Source: Porphyrobacter sp.
GTDB lineage: Bacteria > Pseudomonadota > Alphaproteobacteria > Sphingomonadales > Sphingomonadaceae
Reading direction: 5' to 3'
DNA length: 64,000 bases
Assembly (NCBI GenBank): GCA_027531395.1
Contig: JAPZRO010000004.1
Span: 186,001 to 250,000 of the forward strand
Shown here: positions 1-8,428 of the stretch, one piece after another
How positions within the stretch are numbered: the first letter of the stretch is position 1
Layout: every line of letters begins with the position of its first letter
The notes under the pieces: model-generated
The model's input: only the letters and a program-made list of their open reading frames with translations
The model's database searches: none
What the model was told of the DNA's origin: nothing
Position numbers and translations under genes: made by a program

Positions 1-528
1 GAGTGCCTGACGCTCTACGCCTTCTCCTCGGAAAACTGGAAGCGGCCTGACGAGGAGGTCGACGATCTGATGAACCTGATGCGCAAGTTCATCAAATCCG
101 ACCTGCCCGAATTCGTCGCCAACAACGTCAAGCTCAAGATCATCGGCGACTGGCAGTCATTGGCGCCCGATATCGTCGCGATGCTGGAAGACGCGCTGGC
201 GCAGACCGCGAACGGCAGGCAGACGCTGGCCGTCGCGCTCAATTACGGCGGCCAGCACGAGATCGCGCGGGCTGCGGCCAAGGCGGCGGCGGCGGGCGAT
301 GTCTCGATCGAAAGCATCGCCTTCCATCTCGACACCGCCGATCTGCCGCCGCTTGATCTCTTGATCCGCACCAGCGGCGAAATCCGCCTGTCCAATTTTC
401 TGCTGTGGCAATCGGCCTATGCCGAGATGCTGTTTGTCGACACGCTGTGGCCCGATTTCGAGCCGGCGCACCTGACGCAGGCGCTCGACGACTTTGCGCG
501 GAGGGAGCGGCGCTATGGCGGGCGCTGA
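1..528 (+). CDS. uppS: Undecaprenyl diphosphate synthase, 5' end cut off by the window
   Basis: Cis-prenyltransferase that extends farnesyl diphosphate with isopentenyl units to make the C55 lipid carrier for peptidoglycan. The frame is open from base 1 and begins inside the conserved LTLYAFSSENWKRP block. Further on, LLIRTSGEIRLSNFLLWQSAYAEMLFVD near the C-terminus is the family signature containing the RTSGExRLSNF substrate-binding motif. About 175 residues are present of the usual 230-250, so the N-terminal catalytic Asp lies outside the window. The stop overlaps the start of cdsA by 14 bp, which implies translational coupling within the envelope operon. Confidence 0.96.
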   Translation, partial: ECLTLYAFSSENWKRPDEEVDDLMNLMRKFIKSDLPEFVANNVKLKIIGDWQSLAPDIVAMLEDALAQTANGRQTLAVALNYGGQHEIARAAAKAAAAGDVSIESIAFHLDTADLPPLDLLIRTSGEIRLSNFLLWQSAYAEMLFVDTLWPDFEPAHLTQALDDFARRERRYGGR

Positions 529-1270
529 AGTGCGCAAGCAGGCTGTGTCCGATCTGCCGGTGCGGCTCGGTTCGGCGATCGTGATGCTGGTGATTTCCGC
601 CGGGGCCCTGTGGCTCGGCGGGTGGTTCTGGACCGGCTTCGTCGGCGTGCTGGCGCTGGGCGTGCTGTGGGAATGGAACCGGCTGGTGAGCCGCTTCGGC
701 GCATCGAGTGTCGCCGAGACGCTGTGGTTCTTTAGCGGCGTGATCTACATCGGCGGTGCGGCGCTGGCGATGATGGCGCTGCGGAACGGTGCGCAGTTCC
801 TGCCCGTGAACGGCCAGAGCCTCGGCTACGGCCCGTTCGAGGTGCTGATCGGCTACATCGCGCCGATTATCGCGGTCGATGCGGGCGCCTATTTCGCCGG
901 ACGCGCCATCGGCGGCCCCAAGATCGCGCCGCGGATCAGCCCGTCCAAGACCTGGGCTGGCCTCGCTGGTGGGGCCTTGGCGGCGGGGCTGGTGGGGATC
1001 GGCAACGAACTGGCAGACTTCGGTCCGGCGGCGGGGTCTCCCGGCTACGACATGGTCAGTCTGGCGCTTGCGCTGGTCGCGGGCCTGCTGATCGCGGTGG
1101 TCGCACAGACCGGCGATTTCTTTGAAAGCTGGATGAAGCGGCGGGCGGGCGTGAAGGATTCGAGCAACCTCATTCCCGGCCATGGCGGGCTGTTTGACCG
1201 GCTCGACGGCTTCCTTGCAGTGTTCTTTATGCTGTTTGTGATTGCCTTGGGCCTGCGTTTGCTGGGATGA
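515..1270 (+). CDS. cdsA: Phosphatidate cytidylyltransferase (CDP-diglyceride synthase)
   Basis: Inner-membrane enzyme converting phosphatidic acid and CTP to CDP-diacylglycerol, the precursor of all phospholipids. The 251-residue product is strongly hydrophobic and ends with the CdsA signature, visible as S-x3-KR-x3-KD-x4-PGHGG-x2-DRLDG. I chose ATG 515 because a GGAGGGAG Shine-Dalgarno lies just upstream at about 500-507. A longer TTG start at 494 would place that ribosome-binding site inside the gene. It overlaps the uppS stop and is followed 7 bp later by dxr. Its product is used by PgsA, encoded at 27670. Confidence 0.95.
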   Translation: MAGAEVRKQAVSDLPVRLGSAIVMLVISAGALWLGGWFWTGFVGVLALGVLWEWNRLVSRFGASSVAETLWFFSGVIYIGGAALAMMALRNGAQFLPVNGQSLGYGPFEVLIGYIAPIIAVDAGAYFAGRAIGGPKIAPRISPSKTWAGLAGGALAAGLVGIGNELADFGPAAGSPGYDMVSLALALVAGLLIAVVAQTGDFFESWMKRRAGVKDSSNLIPGHGGLFDRLDGFLAVFFMLFVIALGLRLLG

Positions 1271-1277
1271 TGCGACG

Positions 1278-2444
1278 ATGACCCGTTCGCTCACTCTGCT
1301 CGGCGCCACCGGCTCGATCGGCGCTTCGACGCTCGATCTGGTGCGCCGCAACCGCGGGGAATGGCGCGTCGAGGCGCTCACCGCCCATTGCAGCGCGGCC
1401 GAGCTGGCGGCGCTCGCGATCGAATTCGATGCGAAGCTCGCGGTGGTCGGCGACGAGACCTGCCTGCCCGAATTGCGCGAAGCGCTCGGCAATAGCGGGA
1501 TCACGGCGGCGGGCGGCGCGCAGGCGCTGGTCGAGGCGGCGGCGCGGCCTGTGGACATGACGGTCGCAGCAATTGTCGGCTGCGCAGGGCTTGCGCCGGT
1601 AATGGCGGCGGTGGAACGCGGCGGCACCATCGCGCTCGCCAACAAGGAAGCGCTGGTCTCCGCTGGCGAGGTGCTGATGGAGGCGGTGGCCCGCCATGGC
1701 GCGACACTGCTGCCGACGGACTCCGAGCATAACGCGATCTTCCAGTGCCTTGCCGGCAATCGCCTGTCGGATGTCGCGCGCATCACGCTGACCGCGAGCG
1801 GCGGACCGCTGCGCACGTGGTCGGCCGAGCGGCTGCATGCCGCCACTCCGGCGGAGGCTGTCGCCCATCCCAACTGGTCGATGGGCGCCAAGATCAGTGT
1901 GGATTCGGCCACGATGATGAACAAGGGGCTCGAATATATCGAGGCCTATCACCTCTTCCCGGTCGGGTTGGAAAAGCTCGCCATCGTCGTCCACCCGCAG
2001 AGCGTGATCCACTCGATGGTCGAATTCCGCGACCGTTCGACGCTGGCGCAGCTCGGCCCTTCTGACATGCGCGTGCCGATTGCCTCGTGCCTCGCCTGGC
2101 CGCAGCGGATGGAAACGCCGCTGCCTCCGCTCGATCTCGCCACCATCGGCCAGCTTACCTTTGAAGCGCCCAACGAGACGCTGTTCCCCGCCACCCGCCT
2201 TGCGCGCGAAGCGATTGCGGCGGGGGGCGCGGCGCCCGCGATCCTCAACGCCGCCAACGAAGTCGCAGTCGCCGCTTTCCTTGCCGGTCAGATCAGGTTC
2301 ACCCGGATTGCCGCATTGGTCGAGGAAACCCTCGAGCGCAGCAATGATGCGCCGCGCCCGGCGAGCCTCGATGAGGTGCTCGCCGTCGATCAATCGGCTC
2401 GCAGGCAAGCCATGAGCCTGCTGGAGAACACCGCCCTTGTTTGA
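1278..2444 (+). CDS. dxr: 1-deoxy-D-xylulose 5-phosphate reductoisomerase
   Basis: Commits DXP to the MEP isoprenoid pathway using NADPH and a divalent metal. The 388-residue product opens with the Rossmann motif LGATGSIG. It contains TDSEHNAIFQCL (metal-binding Asp/Glu) and the flexible catalytic-loop region NWSMGAKISVDSATMMNKGLE. ATG 1278 puts the nucleotide-binding motif at the expected N-terminus; a longer frame back to 1242 runs into cdsA and adds unrelated residues. It supplies isoprenoid units to the UppS reaction encoded upstream. The last codons overlap the TTG start of rseP by 8 bp. Confidence 0.96.
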   Translation: MTRSLTLLGATGSIGASTLDLVRRNRGEWRVEALTAHCSAAELAALAIEFDAKLAVVGDETCLPELREALGNSGITAAGGAQALVEAAARPVDMTVAAIVGCAGLAPVMAAVERGGTIALANKEALVSAGEVLMEAVARHGATLLPTDSEHNAIFQCLAGNRLSDVARITLTASGGPLRTWSAERLHAATPAEAVAHPNWSMGAKISVDSATMMNKGLEYIEAYHLFPVGLEKLAIVVHPQSVIHSMVEFRDRSTLAQLGPSDMRVPIASCLAWPQRMETPLPPLDLATIGQLTFEAPNETLFPATRLAREAIAAGGAAPAILNAANEVAVAAFLAGQIRFTRIAALVEETLERSNDAPRPASLDEVLAVDQSARRQAMSLLENTALV

Positions 2445-3558
2445 ATCGCCCCCCTTCTGGATGTACGTGGCGGGCTTCCTGCTGCTGCTCGGGCCGCTCG
2501 TCACGCTGCACGAGCTTGGGCACCTGCTGGTCGGGCGCCTGTTCGGGGTGAAGGCGGAAGCCTTCTCGGTCGGCTTCGGCAAGGAAATCGCAGGCTTCAC
2601 CGACAAGCTCGGCACCCGCTGGAAGCTCTCGATACTGCCCTTGGGCGGTTACGTGCAGTTCCAGGGCGACATGAACCCGGCGAGCGTGCCCGATCCCGCC
2701 GCGCCGAAGGAGGAGGGGAGCTTTCAGCACGCCGCCTTGTGGAAGCGCGCGCTGATCGTGGCGGCAGGGCCGGTGACGAACCTGCTGGTGACAATAGCGA
2801 TCTTCGCGGCCTTCTACGCCATTCTCGGCAAGCCGGTGATCGAAGGCGCGGAGGATTCGCGCACCATTGGCGGCTTTTCCGAGGAGAGCGTGGCCGAGGC
2901 TGCGGGCATGCAGGTGGGCGACACGATCATCGCCATCGACGGCAGGCCGGTTGCCGATTTCGACCAGCTGCGCACTGCGGTGGGCCTCCATCCCTCGCGC
3001 AAGATGGTGTTCACGGTCGAGCGTGAAGGCGAGGAGATCGACTTTGCCCTCACCACCGCGCGGGTCGTCAGAACCGACGAGTTCGGCAACCCCACCTCGG
3101 TCGGCCAGATCGGGGTCGCGCCGGCGGGCGGGAAATATGTGTTCGAGGATGTCGGGCTGCTGCAGGCCGTGCCGCTGGCCGTCAAGCAGAGCTGGGACCT
3201 GACGGGCATGATGGTGACCGGCATCCAGCAGATCCTGGTCGGCGACCGGTCTTTCAAGGAATTGGGCGGCCCGCTCAAGATCGCCAAGTACTCGGGCGAG
3301 CAGATGAGCCTCGGGTTTGCGGCCTTCATCAACTTCGCCGCGCTGATCTCGCTTAATTTGGCATTCATCAACTTCTTGCCAATCCCCGCGCTCGATGGCG
3401 GGCACCTGATGTTCTACCTGGCCGAGGCAATCCGCCGCAAGCCGGTGGGACCGCAGGCGACCGAATGGGCCTATCGCACCGGCATTGCGCTGGTGCTGAT
3501 GCTGATGGTGGTGGTGACGGTGAATGACCTCTTTTCGCTGCCTCTGTTCGGTTCTTGA
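2437..3558 (+). CDS. rseP: Site-2 intramembrane metalloprotease RseP
   Basis: Inner-membrane zinc protease that cleaves transmembrane anti-sigma factors or signal peptide remnants. Within 373 residues the HExxH motif appears as HELGH in the first membrane segment. A PDZ domain occupies roughly residues 115-205, and the C-terminal [13 protein letters not shown] carries the third metal ligand (LDG motif). Only one PDZ domain is evident, whereas E. coli RseP has two. The start is TTG 2437, overlapping dxr. The rseP-bamA order is the common proteobacterial arrangement. Confidence 0.95.
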   Translation: MFESPPFWMYVAGFLLLLGPLVTLHELGHLLVGRLFGVKAEAFSVGFGKEIAGFTDKLGTRWKLSILPLGGYVQFQGDMNPASVPDPAAPKEEGSFQHAALWKRALIVAAGPVTNLLVTIAIFAAFYAILGKPVIEGAEDSRTIGGFSEESVAEAAGMQVGDTIIAIDGRPVADFDQLRTAVGLHPSRKMVFTVEREGEEIDFALTTARVVRTDEFGNPTSVGQIGVAPAGGKYVFEDVGLLQAVPLAVKQSWDLTGMMVTGIQQILVGDRSFKELGGPLKIAKYSGEQMSLGFAAFINFAALISLNLAFINFLPIPALDGGHLMFYLAEAIRRKPVGPQATEWAYRTGIALVLMLMVVVTVNDLFSLPLFGS

Positions 3559-3726
3559 CGAGGTATCTGCAAAAAGCTGCGGTTTGCCGTGGAAAGCCTT
3601 CACCGCAACGCGGCCAGCCCGGCCTCGTGGCTTGATTGCGCGGCGTGCATCGGGCAGAGGCTTCCCCCGAGCGCGCCCGGTTTCGCGGGGGCGGATCACT
3701 CACAGGTTGGACGGGACATTAGCAGC

Positions 3727-6459
3727 ATGAACCCTATGAGCGAGACAGGCCGCGGCCCGGTCGATGGCCAGACCGGCACTTCGCGCACCCTGTCCCGGGC
3801 CGGACGGCTGACGGTGCTGCTGACCTGCGGTTCGATCCTTGCAGGCGTGCCGGGCGTGGCTTTCGCTCAGGACACCGCGCAGCCGGCACCCGCGCCTGCG
3901 CCTGCCGCCCAGAGCAACACCATCCGCACCATCAGCGTGGTCGGGGCCGAGCGGCTCGAGCCGACCACCATCCTCAGCTACATCCGCCTGCGCGTCGGGC
4001 AGGAATACACCTCGGCCGCGGCTGACGAGGCTCTCAAGAACCTCGGCGCGACCGAGCTTTTCGCCAATTTCTCGATCCGCAACGATAACGGTAATGTCGT
4101 CATCACCGTGACCGAAAACCCGGTGATCAACCGCATCGTGCTGGAAGGCAACGAGCGGCTCAAGGAGGACAAGATCCTCCCCGAAATCAAGCTCGCCCCG
4201 CGCCAGATCTTCACCCGTTCCAAAGTGCGCGCGGACGTGGCCCGCATCATCGAGCTCTACAAGCGCCAGGGCCGGTTCGCCGCGCAGGTCGAGCCCAAGA
4301 TGGTGCAGCTGCCCCAGAACCGCGTCGACATCGTGTTCGAGATTTCGGAAGGCCCGAAGTCGAAGGTCCGCCAGATCAACATTCTCGGCAACGAGAAGTT
4401 CGACGATGGCCAGCTGCGCGGCGAGATGGTGACCAAGCAGGCGCGCCTGACCAGCTTCTTCAGCTCGAACACCAGCTACGATCCCGATCGTCTGGCGTTT
4501 GACCAGCAGAAGCTGCGCCAGTTCTACCTGACCGAAGGCTACGCCGATTTCCGCGTCGTCTCGGCGGTTGCGGAGCTTACGCCCGACCAGAAGGACTTCA
4601 TCATCACCTACGTGGTGGAAGAGGGCGAGCGCTACAAGTTCGGCGAGGTCAAGGTCGACAGCCAGCTGCGCGACTTCGACAGCGACGCGATGACCACCCA
4701 GCTGCCGATGCAGACCGGCGACTGGTACAACGCCAAGTCGGTCGAGGACACGGTCGAGCAGCTGACCGAGCTTGCCGGCCGCTTCGGTTACGCCTTTGCC
4801 GACGTCCAGCCGCGCTTCCGCGCGAACAAGGACGACCTGACGATGAACATCACGTTCATCCTGCGCGAGGCGCCGCGCGTCTATGTCGAGCGGGTCGACG
4901 TCAACGGCAACACGCTGACGCAGGACAAGGTCGTGCGCCGCGAGTTCCGTATCGCCGAGGGTGACGCCTTCAACAGCCTCGCCGTGCAGCGCACCACCGC
5001 GCGCATCAACTCGCTGGCCTACTTCCAGGAGAACTTCGAGGTCAGCCAGGTCGAAGGCAGCGCGCCCGACCGGATCGTGCTCGAAGCCAACGTCGAGGAA
5101 CGTCCGACCGGCGAATTGCAGTTCTCGGCGGGCTTCTCGTCGATCGAGCAGTTCATCCTTGCCGGTTCGATCCGCCAGCGCAACTTCCGCGGGCGCGGGC
5201 AGACTATCGGCCTCAGCGTCAACTATTCGCAGTTCTCGCGCTCGGCACAGGTGAGCTTCAGCGAGCCCTACCTGTTCGATCGCAACATCTCGGCCGGTGT
5301 CGACATCTACCGCCGCGACTTCAACAGCTTCAACTTCACCAACCGCGATCGCAACACCACCTTCCGGCAATCGACCACCGGTTTCTCGGCGCGCGCGGGT
5401 GTGCCGCTGACCGAGTACATGTCGCTGGTCGGCAGCTACACGCTCAACTACGAAGACGTGACGCTCGACGAGAACCAGTTCTTCTCCGACCTCAACGGCG
5501 ACGGCACGCGCGAGTGCGATCCGCTGCTGGCGGGCCGCTTCCTGTGCGATGCGATCGGCACCCGGCTGAGCTCGATCCTCGGCCTCAGCCTCAACTACAA
5601 CTCGCTCAATTCGCGCATCCGTCCGACGCGGGGCAAGACCGTCTCGCTGAGCGCCGAATTCGCCGGGCTTGGGGGTGACCAGCGCTATGTCCGCTTCCGT
5701 GGGCGCGGGCAGCAGTTCTGGAACGTCGGCAATTCGGGCTTCATCTTCTCGATCCTGGCCGAAGGTGGCACCATCATCCCGCTGCAGGAGCGCACCGGCG
5801 CAGGCGTCGACGACGTGCTGCTGACCGACCGCTTCTTCCTCGGTGAGCCGCAGTTCCGCGGCTTCGCGATCCGCGGCGTCGGTCCGCGCGTGCTGACCCA
5901 GCGCTACGAGCCGGATGCCAACGGCAACCCCGTGCTGGTGACCGCGCGCAACCAGACCCGCGATGACGCGATCGGTGGCCGCAACTACTACCTTGGCCGT
6001 GCAGAGCTGGAAATTCCACTCGGCACCGGCGCCCGCGAGCTGGGCCTCAGGCCCTCGATCTGGGCCGACATTGGCGCGCTGTGGGGCGTCGAGACTCCGG
6101 TGCTGCAGGACAACCCCAACGGGCTGCAGCAGCGCGATGCCCAGGGTCGCCTGCTCTATCTCACCCGCCGGCTCGACGCCAACGGACAGCCGGTGCTGGT
6201 CAACGGCCAGCCGGTGTTCGATCCGACCATCAACCCGACCGCGCCCGACGGCTCGGCCAACACCGCGATCATCCGTCCGGGCAGCGCGATCAAGGAAACC
6301 TTCCTCGGCAATTCGCCCAGCCCGCGCATCACCGCCGGGATCGGGGTTAACTGGAATTCGCCCTTCGGCCCGTTCCGCATCGACTTCGCCCAGACCATCC
6401 GCAAGGTCCCGGGTGACGACGAGCGCCAGTTCACATTCAACGTAGGAACCCAATTCTAA
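3727..6459 (+). CDS. bamA: Outer membrane protein assembly factor BamA
   Basis: Essential Omp85 insertase of the BAM complex. ATG 3727 gives 910 residues with a cleavable signal peptide ending near GVPGVAFAQ. About five POTRA repeats run to roughly residue 420, followed by a 16-strand barrel ending in FNVGTQF, a typical C-terminal aromatic beta-signal. The protein is about 100 residues longer than E. coli BamA. Much of the excess lies in a hydrophilic barrel loop (bases about 6091-6300, VLVNGQPVFD region) with internal repetition of NGQPV. An upstream in-frame GTG at 3589 would bury the signal peptide and was rejected. The stop TAATG overlaps the next start. Confidence 0.96.
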   Translation: MNPMSETGRGPVDGQTGTSRTLSRAGRLTVLLTCGSILAGVPGVAFAQDTAQPAPAPAPAAQSNTIRTISVVGAERLEPTTILSYIRLRVGQEYTSAAADEALKNLGATELFANFSIRNDNGNVVITVTENPVINRIVLEGNERLKEDKILPEIKLAPRQIFTRSKVRADVARIIELYKRQGRFAAQVEPKMVQLPQNRVDIVFEISEGPKSKVRQINILGNEKFDDGQLRGEMVTKQARLTSFFSSNTSYDPDRLAFDQQKLRQFYLTEGYADFRVVSAVAELTPDQKDFIITYVVEEGERYKFGEVKVDSQLRDFDSDAMTTQLPMQTGDWYNAKSVEDTVEQLTELAGRFGYAFADVQPRFRANKDDLTMNITFILREAPRVYVERVDVNGNTLTQDKVVRREFRIAEGDAFNSLAVQRTTARINSLAYFQENFEVSQVEGSAPDRIVLEANVEERPTGELQFSAGFSSIEQFILAGSIRQRNFRGRGQTIGLSVNYSQFSRSAQVSFSEPYLFDRNISAGVDIYRRDFNSFNFTNRDRNTTFRQSTTGFSARAGVPLTEYMSLVGSYTLNYEDVTLDENQFFSDLNGDGTRECDPLLAGRFLCDAIGTRLSSILGLSLNYNSLNSRIRPTRGKTVSLSAEFAGLGGDQRYVRFRGRGQQFWNVGNSGFIFSILAEGGTIIPLQERTGAGVDDVLLTDRFFLGEPQFRGFAIRGVGPRVLTQRYEPDANGNPVLVTARNQTRDDAIGGRNYYLGRAELEIPLGTGARELGLRPSIWADIGALWGVETPVLQDNPNGLQQRDAQGRLLYLTRRLDANGQPVLVNGQPVFDPTINPTAPDGSANTAIIRPGSAIKETFLGNSPSPRITAGIGVNWNSPFGPFRIDFAQTIRKVPGDDERQFTFNVGTQF

Positions 6460-7148
6460 TGACGATTTTCTCCAAGCTGATCGCCCCGGCTGCGGTGGCG
6501 CTGTGCGCCGTTGCTGCCGTGCCTGCGCAGGCCCAGATCGAAGGCCGTATTGCCACGGTCGACATCTCGCGCGCTGTCCTCGGCACGACCGCCTTCCAGA
6601 CCGCCTACGAGCAGGTCAACACCACCTACGCCCAGCAGAACGAGCTGCGCCGCACCAAGGCGCAGGAGCGCCAGACCCTGCTGCAGTCGTTCGACACCAA
6701 TGGCGACAAGCAGGTCGATGATGCCGAGCTCGCCGCCAAGCAGAACTCGCCGCAGTTCACCCAGCTCCAGACGCTGGAGCAGGAGATCCAGGCGCTCACC
6801 AACCAGATCGATGCCGCCCGCGTCTATGCGGTCGAGCAGGTGATCACCCAGTACGGCGCGGCCCTGCAGGAAGTGGTGACCAAGCAGCAGATCAAGCTGG
6901 TGATCGATCCGGCGACCGTGATGTTCACCGTGCCCGAGGCCGACATCACCCAGCAGATCACCACCGCTCTGAACGCCAAGGTTCCCTCGGTCGGCATCGT
7001 TCCGCCGCAGGGCTGGCAGCCGGCGCGCGAGAGCGTCCAGCTCTATCAGGAGATCCAGCAGCGCCTGATGACCGCGCAGCTGATCCAGCAGCGCCAGCAG
7101 CAGCAACAGCAGCAGCAGGGCAACCCGCAGGCACCGGCTGGCCGCTGA
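6459..7148 (+). CDS. skp: OmpH/Skp-family periplasmic chaperone with an EF-hand-like loop and poly-Q tail
   Basis: Skp is a periplasmic holdase that delivers unfolded outer membrane proteins to BamA, which is encoded directly upstream with a 1-bp overlap. The 229-residue product has a signal peptide (cleavage near VPAQAQ), the Skp start [10 protein letters not shown], and long Gln/Glu/Lys-rich coiled-coil arms. Two oddities: residues 79-90, [12 protein letters not shown], match a canonical 12-residue EF-hand calcium loop at positions 1, 3, 5, 9 and 12; and the C-terminus is a run of eight Gln before GNPQAPAGR. It is about 70 residues longer than E. coli Skp. The family call is solid; calcium binding is inference. 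Confidence 0.9.
   Translation: MTIFSKLIAPAAVALCAVAAVPAQAQIEGRIATVDISRAVLGTTAFQTAYEQVNTTYAQQNELRRTKAQERQTLLQSFDTNGDKQVDDAELAAKQNSPQFTQLQTLEQEIQALTNQIDAARVYAVEQVITQYGAALQEVVTKQQIKLVIDPATVMFTVPEADITQQITTALNAKVPSVGIVPPQGWQPARESVQLYQEIQQRLMTAQLIQQRQQQQQQQQGNPQAPAGR
6693..6728 (+). other. EF-hand-like calcium loop inside the Skp-like chaperone
   Basis: Codons 79-90 of the chaperone read [12 protein letters not shown]. Positions 1, 3, 5, 9 and 12 carry Asp, Asn, Asp, Asp and Glu, the coordinating pattern of EF-hand loops, with Val at hydrophobic position 8. Position 6 is Lys rather than the usual Gly. Calcium binding has not been shown. Confidence 0.6.
7095..7118 (+). repeat. CAG/CAA trinucleotide tract coding for eight glutamines
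   Basis: Eight consecutive Gln codons (CAG x3, CAA, CAG x4) near the 3' end of the Skp-like gene. The single CAA interrupts an otherwise pure CAG run. Such tracts can vary in length by slippage without shifting the frame. Confidence 0.8.
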
Positions 7149-7180
7149 GGCTGGCTGCGCGCTGCGCGAAGGAGCAAGCG

Positions 7181-7657
7181 ATGAGCGAGGGTGAAACCCG
7201 CAGCCCTGACGTCGTGGACTACGATATCGGCAAGATCCTCAAAGCCTTGCCGCATCGTTACCCGCTGCTGTTGGTCGACCGCGTGCGGTCGATCACGCTC
7301 GGCGAGCGGATCCACGCGGTCAAGGCCGTGAGCATGAACGAGCAGTTCTTCCAGGGCCATTTCCCGGGTGCTCCGATCATGCCGGGCGTGCTCCAGATCG
7401 AGGCGCTGGCGCAGGCCGCCGGCATCCTCGGGATCGAGACGATGGAGCTCGCCGGCACCGGCAAGCTGGTGATCTTCATGGGGATCGAGAACGCCAAGTT
7501 CCGCGCCCCCGTGACGCCGGGGTGCCTGCTCGACCTGCATGTCGAATTCACCCAGAAACGCAGCCGCGTCTACAAGTTCAATGGCGTGGCGAGCGTCGAG
7601 GGCAAGACGACCTGCGAGGTCGAGTTTACCGCGATGATGACCGATCCGCCTGCCTGA
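7181..7657 (+). CDS. fabZ: 3-hydroxyacyl-[ACP] dehydratase FabZ
   Basis: Dehydrates beta-hydroxyacyl-ACP in fatty acid elongation. The 158-residue hot-dog protein contains [13 protein letters not shown] and [22 protein letters not shown], with the catalytic His and, downstream, the Glu of the hot-dog helix. A GAAGGAG ribosome-binding site precedes ATG 7181. In many proteobacteria this position after skp is shared with lpxD and lpxA; here neither is present. That fits sphingomonads, which make glycosphingolipids instead of lipid A. Confidence 0.96.
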   Translation: MSEGETRSPDVVDYDIGKILKALPHRYPLLLVDRVRSITLGERIHAVKAVSMNEQFFQGHFPGAPIMPGVLQIEALAQAAGILGIETMELAGTGKLVIFMGIENAKFRAPVTPGCLLDLHVEFTQKRSRVYKFNGVASVEGKTTCEVEFTAMMTDPPA

Positions 7658-7731
7658 GAGCGGCGGACGTCATCTAAGGTTGCATTGCGCGGCGTTCCCC
7701 ACTAAGGGCCGCGCTTCCCGTTTCATAGCAC

Positions 7732-7749
7732 CGCCGGTCGGCACCGGCG
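7732..7749 (+). promoter_or_regulatory. Perfect 7-bp hairpin in the rpmE leader
   Basis: CGCCGGT, loop CGGC, ACCGGCG: a perfect stem ending 21 bp before the rpmE start and just ahead of its GAAGG ribosome-binding site. It could be a 5'-UTR regulatory hairpin for L31 or the tail of a fabZ terminator. No U-tract follows, so an intrinsic terminator is less likely. Confidence 0.35.
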
Positions 7750-7770
7750 AAAGCTCGAAGGAATTGCGTC

Positions 7771-7995
7771 ATGAAGGCCGAAGGGCACCCCGATTACCAC
7801 ATGATCACGGTCAAGATGACCGATGGCACCGAATACCAGACCCGTTCGACCTGGGGCAAGGAAGGCGACGTGATGTCGCTCGAAATCGACCCGCTCAGCC
7901 ACCCGGCCTGGACCGGTGGCAAGCAGCAGGTTTCCGAAGGTGGTCGTGTGGCTGCGTTCAACAAGCGCTTCGGTGGCCTCAGCCTCAAGAAGTAA
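7771..7995 (+). CDS. rpmE: 50S ribosomal protein L31
   Basis: Ribosomal protein of the large subunit, bridging to the 30S head. The 74-residue sequence ([20 protein letters not shown]...) contains the L31 core [11 protein letters not shown]. It has no cysteine at all, so it is the C-minus form that lacks a zinc ribbon, as commonly seen in alphaproteobacteria. It stands as its own transcription unit with a leader hairpin upstream and a strong intrinsic terminator downstream. Confidence 0.96.
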   Translation: MKAEGHPDYHMITVKMTDGTEYQTRSTWGKEGDVMSLEIDPLSHPAWTGGKQQVSEGGRVAAFNKRFGGLSLKK

Positions 7996-8036
7996 GCTTC
8001 TCACAAGCTGCGCGGGTTTCGGCCCGCAACGAGGAG

Positions 8037-8061
8037 GGCGGCCCGACGGGGTCGCCTTTTT
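8037..8061 (+). terminator. Rho-independent terminator after rpmE
   Basis: GGCGGCCC, loop GACG, GGGTCGCC followed by TTTTT: an 8-bp GC-rich stem with one G-U pair and a U-tract. It lies 42 bp after the rpmE stop, between rpmE and the convergent zinc-finger gene. Confidence 0.85.
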
Positions 8062-8110
8062 CGTTTGTACATCGGGCGGCTGAGGCGTGGGCCTCAGCCA
8101 GCCCGGACCA

Positions 8111-8428
8111 TCACGCCGCGCATTTGATGCAGCGAGTCGCCACCGGCTGGGCTTCGAGCCGTTCGGCGCCAATCTCCGCGCCGCAATTGGCGCAGGTCCC
8201 GTAGGTGCCGTTGTCGATTCGGGCGAGCGCGGCGCGGATCTGGGCGGCTTCGGCGCGCAGCACGTCGTCCACCCCTTCGAGCGCCTCGTCATCGGCCAGA
8301 TCGACCGCCTGCTCGGAAAAATCGGCATCGAGCGCGCCGCGCAGATCCGCCTCGATCTCTTCCGAACGCTCGGCCAGTTCGGCCAGCCTTGCCGTCAGCT
8401 TCGCAGCCAGTGCGGTGTAGTCGGTCAT
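8111..8428 (-). CDS. DksA/TraR-type C4 zinc-finger protein
   Basis: A 105-residue protein with an N-terminal helical hairpin rich in Ala/Glu/Leu and a C-terminal zinc finger C-A-N-C ... C-I-K-C, the TraR/DksA finger. DksA-type proteins act in the RNA polymerase secondary channel or bind zinc; this one is shorter than DksA. Two ATG codons lie in tandem at 8431 and 8428. The GGAGG sequence is 1 nt from the first and 4 nt from the second, so 8428 is chosen. It overlaps the stop of the upstream hydroxylase (ATGATGA) and is probably translated with it. Confidence 0.88.
   Translation of the reverse strand: MTDYTALAAKLTARLAELAERSEEIEADLRGALDADFSEQAVDLADDEALEGVDDVLRAEAAQIRAALARIDNGTYGTCANCGAEIGAERLEAQPVATRCIKCAA

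Noticed and set aside
3700..6453. A 917-codon open frame antisense to bamA
   Set aside because: It mirrors bamA in a high-GC genome, where stop codons are rare in the antisense frame. Its composition is low-complexity (Ala, Glu, Val, Asp, Arg) with no domain, while the plus strand encodes clear POTRA and barrel domains.
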